Positions 1-6,446 of a stretch of 19,465 nt of DNA are shown here, one piece after another. Source of the DNA: DASUZB01 sp036377075. GTDB taxonomy: Bacteria > Actinomycetota > CALGFH01. The stretch covers positions 1 to 19,465 of the forward strand of contig DASUZB010000325.1 of the NCBI GenBank assembly GCA_036377075.1. The letters run 5' to 3'. Made by a program: the position numbers and the translations under genes. Within the stretch, counting starts at the first letter, position 1. Every line of letters starts with the position of its first letter. Below the pieces are notes generated by a model. That model did no database searches, was not told where the DNA came from, and worked only from the letters and a program-made list of their open reading frames with translations.

Positions 1-42
1 CGGGGGGCTGCCGCTTCGCTCCTCGAGCCCCCCGGATCCCCC
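1..42. repeat. G-run hairpin repeat, copy 1 (cut by window edge)
   Basis: CGGGGGGCT (1-9) pairs perfectly with AGCCCCCCG (26-34) around a 16-base loop, and is followed by GATCCCCC. The left arm runs into the window edge, so the full stem is not visible. It shares the layout C-run/GGA/TCC/G-run with the hairpin at 927-967 but in the opposite orientation. It lies inside the maleylacetate reductase-like reading frame. Confidence 0.55.
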
Positions 43-594
43 GGCCGCCAGCGCCGCGACGCAGTGGGCGGCGGCGTTCATCCCGCTCGCGGCGGTGACC
101 CCCGGCGGCATCGAGACGGTGAGCCGCGGGTCGTACACGACCGTCCGGGGCCGCACCGCCGGGTCGCTGCCGGTGGTCTTGCGCCCGCCGGCGGTGATCC
201 CCCACACGGTGGTCATCTCGCTGCCCGCGTAGGTGGTGGGCACGGCGAGGATCGGCATCCCGGTGCTCCGGGCGACCGCCTTGGCGAGGCCGGTCGCCGA
301 GCCGCCGCCGACACAGACGAGCCCGTCGGCGCCGGCCTCGGTGGCCAGCCGCAGCGCCTCCGCGGCCACCTGCTCGGGGACGTGGGGGACGACCCCGTCG
401 ATGCGCCCGGCGAGCCGCCCGCCGAGCGCCGCGGCCAGCTCGTCGGCGTACGGCTTCGCGCTGGTCCCCGCGATCAGCAGGACCGTGGCGCAGCCGAGAC
501 GGTCCGACTCCGCGGGCACCATCGCCAGCGCGCCGGGCCCGAACAGCACCCGGCCGCCAGGCAGCTCCTGGACCAGCACCTGGGCTCCCTCCAT
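1..594 (-). CDS. Maleylacetate reductase-like protein (iron-containing alcohol dehydrogenase fold), 5' part only
   Basis: The frame starts at an ATG at 594 and is open for 198 codons to the window edge. Visible family features are the N-terminal strand pattern EGAQVLVQELPGGRVLFGPG (residues 2-21), the nucleotide-binding GGGSATGLAKAVA (97-109) and VPTTYAGSEMTTVWGITAGG (118-137), typical of maleylacetate reductases, which reduce maleylacetate to 3-oxoadipate with NAD(P)H in aromatic-ring breakdown. Resemblance persists to GMNAAAHCVAAL (171-182), where the metal-binding helical domain should begin. After that the codons read a G-run hairpin (1-35) and no longer look like the family, which is usually about 350 residues. 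It may therefore be truncated by that repeat rather than only by the window edge. The local context is broken gene scraps. Family assignment is fairly sure; whether the gene is functional is not. Confidence 0.7.
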   Translation of the reverse strand, partial: MEGAQVLVQELPGGRVLFGPGALAMVPAESDRLGCATVLLIAGTSAKPYADELAAALGGRLAGRIDGVVPHVPEQVAAEALRLATEAGADGLVCVGGGSATGLAKAVARSTGMPILAVPTTYAGSEMTTVWGITAGGRKTTGSDPAVRPRTVVYDPRLTVSMPPGVTAASGMNAAAHCVAALAAGGSGGLEERSGSPP

Positions 595-610
595 GTGTGA
601 GGGAGAAACT

Positions 611-638
611 ATTGTAGATGCAACTGACTGCTCCGCAA
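611..638 (-). promoter_or_regulatory. Candidate sigma-70-type promoter of the maleylacetate reductase-like gene
   Basis: On the minus strand TTGCGG (638-633) and TACAAT (616-611) are separated by 16 bases, in an AT-richer island. Transcription would begin about ten bases before the ATG at 594. I see no clear Shine-Dalgarno sequence, in line with a very short leader. Prediction from motif match only. Confidence 0.4.
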
Positions 639-770
639 CGGGCAGGTCGGCGCGACCGAGCAGGTGTTCGGCAACCGCAGGACCCCTACACCAAGGTGCT
701 GCTGGACTCGGTGCCGCAGCTCGACCGCAATCGGGAGCGGGTCACCGCGCCGCCAGGGGAGCACGGGTGA
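628..770 (+). pseudogene. Remnant of an oligopeptide/dipeptide ABC transporter ATPase (C-terminal scrap)
   Basis: After a TGA at 625-627 the frame reads LLRNGQVGATEQVFGN (628-675). One base appears missing near 676, and in the next frame it continues QDPYTKVLLDSVPQLDRNRE and on to a TGA at 768-770. This is the characteristic tail of OppD/OppF/DppD-type ATPases (the ...VFxxPxHPYTxxLLxxxP signature). A couple of residues also seem lost between GQV and GATEQ. Everything upstream (Walker A, ABC signature, Walker B) is absent. The stop overlaps the GTG of the next scrap (GTGA), as in a translationally coupled operon, so two genes of one former operon were probably cut down together. A sequencing error could explain the one-base shift but not the missing N-terminal part. 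Confidence 0.65.
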
Positions 771-871
771 GCAAGCGCGCGACGATCGCCGACATCGCCG
801 AGCCGTTCTTCATGAAGCTGATCTCCGGCATGAAGGGCTGCGGATCTCGCCGAGGCGACCAAGCCGCCTGA
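767..871 (+). pseudogene. Short GTG-started gene scrap, possibly from a LacI-type regulator or sugar-binding protein
   Basis: The GTG at 767 overlaps the stop of the ABC ATPase remnant and encodes 34 residues beginning SKRATIADIAEPFFMKLISG, then ends at 869-871. Around 836 a shift to the next frame restores a plausible continuation (AADLAEATK, 840-863), so one base is probably gained or lost there. The start resembles a LacI helix-turn-helix opening (KRATIADIA), whereas what follows (ADIAEPFF..L..GM..AA) resembles the beginning of a LacI or periplasmic sugar-binding effector domain. An internal deletion between two stretches coding for IADIA would produce exactly this junction. That reading is inference; the family is not certain. 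Confidence 0.4.
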
Positions 872-874
872 GGA

Positions 875-2593
875 TCACGGGGAACCAACCCGGGGCCCAA
901 GCAGGGATCCCGCCGCGGTACACGATGGGGGGGTCCGGGGGGGAGCTGCCTCGGGCTCCCCCCCGGATGAATCGGGGATGGTGAAGTGGAAGACCGTGCC
1001 GCCGCCTTGGCGGGGCTCGAACCAGATGCGGCCGCCGTGGCGTTCCACGATGCGGCGGCACAGCGACAGGCCGATGCCGCTGCCGGGGTAGTCGTGGCGG
1101 GTGTGGAGCCGCTGGAACATCTGGAAGACCTGATCGGCATCCGAAGGGTCGATGCCGATGCCGCGGTCGGCCACGGAGATGCGCCAGGCGCCCGGGTCGT
1201 GGCGCGCGGACAGCTCGACCTGCGGGGGCGTGTCCGGGTCGGTGAACTTCAGCGCGTTGGCGACCAGGTTCTGCAGCACCCGCTGGAGCTGCGCCTCCCC
1301 GCCCTGGACGCTCGGCAGCTGGCCGACCTCGATGCGGGCGCCGCGCTCCGCGACCGGCGCGGCGAGCAGCTCGAGCACCTGCTCGGCGAGCTTGGCCAGG
1401 TCGACCGTCGCGCGCGTGAGCGGCTCGTTGCCGACCCGGGAGTAGGTGAGCAGGTCGTCGGTGAGCGCCTGCAGGCGCTTGGCGCCGTCGACCATGAAGC
1501 TCATGTACTCGTTGGCGTCCTGGTCGAGCCGGTCGCCGTACCGGGCCTTGAGGAGCTGCGCGTAGCCGGCGACCGCCCGCAGCGGCTCACGCAGGTCGTG
1601 GGAGGCGGTGTAGGCGAACTGCTCGAGGTCGGCGTTGGAGCGCTCGAGCGCCCGGTTGGCCCGCCGCAGCTGCTCCACCGCCGTGTCGGTCGCCGCCTGG
1701 GCCGCGCGGGCCGCGGCGAGCTGGCGGGCGTCGTCCAGGACGGTGCCGAGCACCGTCGCGAAGGTCGCCAGCGCCTCGGTGACCTCGTCGTCCAGTGGCT
1801 GCCGCGTGAAGGTGGCGACGACGCCGAGCAGCTCGTCGGTGACCACCAGGGGGTGCAGCGCCGCCGCGGCGATCCCCTCCCGCGCCACCCAGTCCTGCTC
1901 GAACTCCGGGTCCCCCTCGAGGCCGTTGCGCACGAACGGGCGGCGGTCGCGCGCGACCCTCCCGACCTTGTAGGGGTAGGCGTCGAGGTCGATGCGGGCG
2001 CGGCGGCTGGAGGTGGTGGCGGTCGACAGCCCGGCGCTGGCGACCAGCTCGAGGACGTGCTCGTCCGGCCGGTGCAGCCAGATCCGGGCGAGGGCGGCGT
2101 CGAAGTCGTCGACCAGTACCTCGACGGCGGTGGCGACGACGTGGCGCACGTCGAGGTTGGCGGTCAGCCGCGCCGCTGCGCGGTTGGCCGCCTTCAGGTA
2201 GCGGCTGACGGTGAGCTGCCGCTCCAGCTCGACCCGGTCGCCGAGGTCGCGCAGCGCGGCGACGAACAGCTCTCCCTGCCCGTCGAGCGGGTGCGCCGAG
2301 ATGGCCAGCTCCACGTCGACCTCACTGCCGTCGCGGCGCAGCGCGGGGACGCGCACCGGGCGGCCGAGCAGCTGGGGCACGTGGGTGTCCAGGTAGCGCT
2401 GGAAGCCGGCGCGGTGGGCGGCGCGGAGCCGCTCCGGCTGGATCGCGACGAGGGGCTGCCCCACCAGGCCGCCGTCGTCCCAGCCGAGCAGCCGCTCGGC
2501 GGCGGGGTTGGCGAAGACGATCTGGCCGCGCTCGTCCGCCGCCACCACCGCGTCGGCGAACCCGTAGAGCACGCTGCGGTAATCGAGCCCCAT
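875..2593 (-). CDS. PAS-GAF sensor histidine kinase (orphan)
   Basis: 572 residues, ATG at 2593 preceded by GGAG at 5 bases. Domains in order: PAS (about 5-127, with IVFANPAAERLLGW), GAF (about 145-290), a short coiled linker (290-325), HisKA dimerisation helix with the phospho-acceptor His332 in ASHDLREPLR, then HATPase with the N box (QNLVANALKF, 441-450), G1 box (VADRGIGID, 474-482) and G2 box (GSGIGLSLC, 504-512). No membrane segment or signal peptide is seen, so it is predicted to be a cytosolic kinase sensing a small ligand, redox or light signal through PAS/GAF. No response regulator lies nearby. It is downstream of the phosphoesterase gene on the same strand with a 78-base gap, so co-transcription is possible. 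The catalytic core ends near residue 540; the last 32 residues are low-complexity and partly encoded by a hairpin repeat. Confidence 0.92.
   Translation of the reverse strand: MGLDYRSVLYGFADAVVAADERGQIVFANPAAERLLGWDDGGLVGQPLVAIQPERLRAAHRAGFQRYLDTHVPQLLGRPVRVPALRRDGSEVDVELAISAHPLDGQGELFVAALRDLGDRVELERQLTVSRYLKAANRAAARLTANLDVRHVVATAVEVLVDDFDAALARIWLHRPDEHVLELVASAGLSTATTSSRRARIDLDAYPYKVGRVARDRRPFVRNGLEGDPEFEQDWVAREGIAAAALHPLVVTDELLGVVATFTRQPLDDEVTEALATFATVLGTVLDDARQLAAARAAQAATDTAVEQLRRANRALERSNADLEQFAYTASHDLREPLRAVAGYAQLLKARYGDRLDQDANEYMSFMVDGAKRLQALTDDLLTYSRVGNEPLTRATVDLAKLAEQVLELLAAPVAERGARIEVGQLPSVQGGEAQLQRVLQNLVANALKFTDPDTPPQVELSARHDPGAWRISVADRGIGIDPSDADQVFQMFQRLHTRHDYPGSGIGLSLCRRIVERHGGRIWFEPRQGGGTVFHFTIPDSSGGEPEAAPPRTPPSCTAAGSLLGPRVGSP
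927..967. repeat. G-run hairpin repeat, copy 2
   Basis: TCCGGGGGGGAGC (934-946) and GCTCCCCCCCGGA (955-967) form a perfect 13-base-pair stem with an 8-base loop, preceded by seven G at 927-933. The layout matches the hairpin at 1-42 in inverted orientation. It lies within the last codons of the histidine kinase gene (residues about 542-553). It may be a REP-like repeat or act as a terminator; it has no T tract. Confidence 0.65.
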
Positions 2594-2671
2594 TCCAGCT
2601 CCAGAGCGACGCCAGGTGGTGCGCTTCCCATCGACCTGGACGCGGCCCCGCTTGAGCTGGCGGCCCCGCCC

Positions 2672-4312
2672 CTACCCTTCCCGCCTGGCCGCCTCAGCGG
2701 CGGCGGTGAACGCCGCGGTGGTCTGCCTGGCCCGCGCGAGCGGGCCGAGTTCGGCGGGGGGCGCCGGGGCGGCGAGGCGCGGCGCGGCCTCGGCGGGCGC
2801 CACCCTGGCCAGCTCCGCGGTGACCTGGTCGGCAAGCTCGACGAAGTCCAGGTAGTACTCCGGGACCTCGGGCTCGGCCGCCGTCTCGACCGGCGCCGGC
2901 GGCGCCAGCATCGCCTCCCTGGTGGCCGTCGGCGCGGCCGGCAGGTGCGCGGAGAGGTCGGGCAGCTCGGCGCCGCGGCGCGGCTGGTCCAGGTCGAGCA
3001 GCGTGTCGAACCGCACGGCGTGCTCGTCCCGCCTGGTCAGCGGCTTCGCGTCGGGCGCGAACAGCGCCCGCAGGGTGGCGGGGACGCTGGCGTGGTCGCG
3101 CACCTCGGCGCTGACGATGCCCGCGCGGACGTAGGGCGACACCACCACGGCGGGAACGCGGGGGCCGTACATGGTGAAGTCGAACGCCTCGGTCTTGCGG
3201 TGGAAGAAGAACGACACGATGCGGCCGAGCAGGCCGGGCCGGTCGCCGGGGGGCTGGGCGTCCGTCGGCGGCCCCACGTGGTCGTAGAGGCCGCCGTGCT
3301 CGTCGTAGGTGACCAGCAGCACCGAGCGCTCGAACACCGCGGGGTTCGACCGCAGGGCCTCGTAGATCGAGGCGAGGAGCTGCTCGGCCCGGTAGAAATC
3401 CTCGTCGCCGTGGCCGTCCTGGGGGTAGCCGTCGTAGTCGGCGTTGGCCACCCGGTTGTTGCCCGGGTGCTGGCTGTCGGAGTGGTCGCCGTGCCCGCCG
3501 CCGCCCGGCGAGGCGTGGATCGGCGGGTGGTGGTTGGGCTCGATGAAGGAGTAATGCGGCAGCGTGCCCTCGCGCACGTGGCGGGCGAACTCGCCGAACA
3601 CGAACCAGTTGGCCCGCCGCTTGGGCGGCACCCAGAGGTTGTTGAACGCCCACACCTGCGGCGTGTCGTCGTAGTAGATGTGCCAGCTCCTGCCGTGCTC
3701 CTCGAGCAGCTCGAAGATGGTGCGGTCGTCGTAGAAGCGCAGCTCGATGTCGGTGGTCCCGTCCGAGGTGGCGGCGTGCAGGAAGTTGCGGTTGGGCCAG
3801 GTCTCGCCCGGCACCGAGCAGAACCACTTGGAGCAGACGCCGAACTGGAGGGCCAGCGTGGCGAGCACCGGCACGTGCCCCGGCGCCTGGCAGCGCATCA
3901 CCAGCGGCCCGCGCCCCTCGACCTTCCCGCTCCCGGCCTTCTGCCCGGCCACCCGGTTCGCGATCGGCCCGAACAGGCCCCCGAACTGGGGCGCCGCCAG
4001 CCCGCGGCCCTTGTTCTCGTAGCTCTCCACGAAGCCCTGGTTGGTCGCGTGCCGGCCGGGCCCGATCCCGCGGACGGCGAGCTGCTGCATCACCGCGTCG
4101 TGCGAGTGGTCCGGGTCCACCGGCAGGACCGGCTTGGCGTCGGAGCTGACCTCGACGGGCGGCCCCTGGCCGTGCCAGGCCGGGTTGCTGTACGGCCCGC
4201 CCTCGAGCAGCCCGTCGAACTGCGGGTCGGGATGGTCCACGTACCCGAGCAGGTGGTCGAACGAGCGGTTCTCGAGCGCGACCACGATCACGTGCTCGAC
4301 AGCTGTAGGCAT
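2672..4312 (-). CDS. Phosphoesterase family protein (phospholipase C / acid phosphatase AcpA-like)
   Basis: 546 residues, starting at ATG 4312 with a GGGGGGAG ribosome site three bases upstream. Family marks: VIVVALENRSFDHLLGY (8-24) with the metal/nucleophile region, the DPDHSHDAVMQQ segment (67-78), VPGETWPNRNFLHAATSDG (167-185), HIYYDDTP (211-218), HYSFIEPNHH (253-262), the DHSDSQHP motif (276-283) and VTYDEHGGLYDHVGPP (334-349). These match the PF04185 phosphoesterase family, which hydrolyses phosphodiester or phosphomonoester bonds. Many relatives carry a Tat signal; here translation begins immediately before the catalytic strand with no signal peptide, pointing to a cytoplasmic enzyme. 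The C-terminal 100 residues are Ala/Pro-rich and of unclear role. Substrate (phospholipid, nucleotide or other) cannot be decided. Confidence 0.9.
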   Translation of the reverse strand: MPTAVEHVIVVALENRSFDHLLGYVDHPDPQFDGLLEGGPYSNPAWHGQGPPVEVSSDAKPVLPVDPDHSHDAVMQQLAVRGIGPGRHATNQGFVESYENKGRGLAAPQFGGLFGPIANRVAGQKAGSGKVEGRGPLVMRCQAPGHVPVLATLALQFGVCSKWFCSVPGETWPNRNFLHAATSDGTTDIELRFYDDRTIFELLEEHGRSWHIYYDDTPQVWAFNNLWVPPKRRANWFVFGEFARHVREGTLPHYSFIEPNHHPPIHASPGGGGHGDHSDSQHPGNNRVANADYDGYPQDGHGDEDFYRAEQLLASIYEALRSNPAVFERSVLLVTYDEHGGLYDHVGPPTDAQPPGDRPGLLGRIVSFFFHRKTEAFDFTMYGPRVPAVVVSPYVRAGIVSAEVRDHASVPATLRALFAPDAKPLTRRDEHAVRFDTLLDLDQPRRGAELPDLSAHLPAAPTATREAMLAPPAPVETAAEPEVPEYYLDFVELADQVTAELARVAPAEAAPRLAAPAPPAELGPLARARQTTAAFTAAAEAARREG

Positions 4313-4442
4313 GTCTCCCCCCGGCGCCCTCGCGCGACCCGCCCGGCGTGCTCAATCGGTCAGATCGCACCATCCTGGACGTTGCCGGCCAACGCTATCA
4401 CGCGGCCGGGTGCAGGCGGCCGTGCCCAGGCGGCGTCGCCGC

Positions 4443-5423
4443 TCAGGTGCCGACGGTGCGCTTGACCGCCTCGGCGAGGCGGTCCGCCGACGGGACCACG
4501 GCGTCCTCGAGGTTGGCGGCGAAGGGGAGCGGGACGCACTCGCCGGCGACGCGCTTGACCGGGGCGTCGAGGTCGAAGAAGCCCTCCTCGGCCACGATCG
4601 AGGCCAGGGTGGCGCCCCAGCCGCCCTGGTAGGGGTTCTCCTCGACGATCACCAGGCGGCTGGTGCGCGCCACGCTGTCGAGCACCGCGCGCGCGTCCAT
4701 CGGGACCAGGCAGCGCAGGTCGACGACCTCGGCGGAGATCCCGTCGCCGGCGAGCAGCTCGGCCGCCTCCAGCGCGGTCGGCACGGTGGAGGCGAGCGCG
4801 ACCAGGGTGACGTCGCCGCCCTGGCGGCGGACCTCCGCGCTGCCGAGCGGCACCACGTGGTCCTCCGGCGGGGCCTCGCCCTTGCTCGCCAGCAGGCCCT
4901 TGTGCTCGAAGACCAGCACCGGGTCGTCGCTGCGGATGGCGCTGGCCATCAGCCCGATCATGTCCGCCGGGGTCGACGGCGCGGCGATCTTCAGGCCCGG
5001 CACCGCCAGCGCCCAGTTCTCCACCGCCTGCGAGTGCTGCGCGCCGAAGCCGAGCCCGCCGCCGTTGGCGGTGCGGATCACCAGCGGCACGGTGACCTGC
5101 CCGCCGGTCATGTAGCGCATCTTGGGGATCTCGTTGGCGACGTAGTCCCAGCAGCAGGCCAGGAAGTCCGAGAACATGATCTCGGCGACCGGCCGCAGGC
5201 CGGTCATGGCCGCGCCCATGGCGGCGCCGACGATCGCCTGCTCGCTGATCGGCGTGTCCCAGACACGCTCCGGCCCGAACTCCGCGAACAGCCCGACGGT
5301 GGTCTTGAAGACGCCCTCGGCGGCGCCGATGTCCTCGCCCAGGCAGACCACGGTGGGGTCGCGGCGCATCTCGCGCGCGATCCCGGTGGCGACCGCCTCC
5401 CGGTAGGTGATCACGTCCGCCAT
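4443..5423 (-). CDS. 2-oxoacid dehydrogenase E1 component, beta subunit
   Basis: 326 residues starting MADVITYREA at ATG 5423, with GGGAG six bases upstream. Typical features of pyruvate, acetoin and branched-chain E1 beta subunits are LGEDIG (28-33), the catalytic Glu61 in TPISEQAIVGAAMG (57-70), RPVAEIMFSDF (77-87), GAQHSQ with His130 (128-133), and the C-terminal transketolase domain (GGWGATLASIVAEEGF). It pairs with the alpha subunit encoded just upstream to form a thiamine-diphosphate decarboxylase/dehydrogenase. The start overlaps the end of the alpha gene by 13 bases, indicating translational coupling. No E2 acyltransferase or E3 lipoamide dehydrogenase gene is present in the window, so the partner core must be elsewhere or the complex acts differently. 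Substrate is not determinable; last gene of its operon. Confidence 0.93.
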   Translation of the reverse strand: MADVITYREAVATGIAREMRRDPTVVCLGEDIGAAEGVFKTTVGLFAEFGPERVWDTPISEQAIVGAAMGAAMTGLRPVAEIMFSDFLACCWDYVANEIPKMRYMTGGQVTVPLVIRTANGGGLGFGAQHSQAVENWALAVPGLKIAAPSTPADMIGLMASAIRSDDPVLVFEHKGLLASKGEAPPEDHVVPLGSAEVRRQGGDVTLVALASTVPTALEAAELLAGDGISAEVVDLRCLVPMDARAVLDSVARTSRLVIVEENPYQGGWGATLASIVAEEGFFDLDAPVKRVAGECVPLPFAANLEDAVVPSADRLAEAVKRTVGT

Positions 5424-6442
5424 GCCGCACTCCCATCCGCCCAGACGTCGGTGAGCGCGGTCGACTCGTCGGCGGGTGGCGCCGCCTTGGCCGCCTCCAC
5501 CGCCGCGGCGACCAGCTCCTGCGCGCGGGAGCGCCGCTGCTCGATGTCCTGCTCGCCGACCCCGCGGGCGTGCAACTGCTCGGCCAGCAGCGTCAGCGGG
5601 TCGCGCCGCAGCCAGGCGTCGACCTCCTCCTGGGGCCGGTACTTGGCGGGGTCGGCGCGGGAGTGCCCGTACTGCCGGTAGGTGAGCGCCTCGATGACGG
5701 TGGGGCCGTCGCCGGCGCGGGCGCGCGCCGCCGCGCTCGCCACCGCCTGCATCACCGCCACCACGTCGTTGCCGTCGACCACCAGGGCCGGCAGGTCGTA
5801 GGCGGGCGCCCTGCCGGCGGCCGGCTGGGGGACGGCGGTGACCGACTTGATCGGCGTGTACTCCATGTAGAGGTTGTTCTCGCAGACGAACAGGACCGGC
5901 AGCTTCCACACGGCGGCCAGGTTGAGGGCCTCGTGGAAGGCGCCGATGTTGGTGGCGCCGTCGCCGAAGAAGGCGACCGCGACCTGGTCGGTGCCGCGCA
6001 GCTTGGCCGACCAGGCGGCGCCGCAGGCGATCGGCAGGTGCGAGCCGACGATCGCGTAGGAGCCGAGCATGTTGTGCTCGGCCGAGGTGAGGTGCATCGA
6101 GCCGCCCTTGGCGCCGTTCAGGCCGGTGGCGCGGCTCATCAGCTCGGCGAGGCAGGCCTCGGGCGACGCGCCCCGCGCCATGGCGTGGTGGTGGCCGCGG
6201 TAGGTGGCGAACACGTAGTCGTCGGGGCGCAGCGCGGCGCTGGCGCCGACGGCCACCGCCTCCTGCCCGGAGGCGAGGTGGGTGGTGCCCTTGACCAGGC
6301 CGCTCATGAACAGGTCGTAGGCGGCCTTCTCGGTGGCGCGGATCACCGCCATCTGCTCGAACATGTCCAGCAGCTGCTCGACCGGCAGCTCTTCGGCCGC
6401 CGCCTCGCCCTGGGCGGCGGCCGCCTCGGGTGCGACGCTCAT
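5411..6442 (-). CDS. 2-oxoacid dehydrogenase E1 component, alpha subunit (ThDP-binding)
   Basis: 343 residues from ATG 6442 (MSVAPEAA). An in-frame ATG at 6460 would lie inside the M24 gene and lacks a ribosome site, whereas 6442 follows GGTGAGG closely, so I prefer 6442. Key features: MAVIRATEK (31-39), the THLASGQEA loop (54-62), TYRGHHHAM (80-88), GLNGAKGGSMHL (107-118), and the ThDP/Mg motif GDGATNIGAFHEAL...ENN (160-190). Length and motifs fit pyruvate, acetoin or branched-chain E1 alpha. The N-terminal 20 residues are Ala/Glu-rich, as is common in actinobacteria. It sits between the M24 gene and the beta subunit with almost no spacing, so all three are probably one transcript. Confidence 0.93.
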   Translation of the reverse strand: MSVAPEAAAAQGEAAAEELPVEQLLDMFEQMAVIRATEKAAYDLFMSGLVKGTTHLASGQEAVAVGASAALRPDDYVFATYRGHHHAMARGASPEACLAELMSRATGLNGAKGGSMHLTSAEHNMLGSYAIVGSHLPIACGAAWSAKLRGTDQVAVAFFGDGATNIGAFHEALNLAAVWKLPVLFVCENNLYMEYTPIKSVTAVPQPAAGRAPAYDLPALVVDGNDVVAVMQAVASAAARARAGDGPTVIEALTYRQYGHSRADPAKYRPQEEVDAWLRRDPLTLLAEQLHARGVGEQDIEQRRSRAQELVAAAVEAAKAAPPADESTALTDVWADGSAAWRT

Positions 6443-6446
6443 GGCC

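Noticed and set aside
986..4465. Very long plus-strand open frame (over 1,100 codons)
   Set aside because: It is antisense to the histidine kinase and phosphoesterase genes, reads as Arg/Val/Gly/Asp-rich filler without any domain, and arises from high third-position GC of the real genes.
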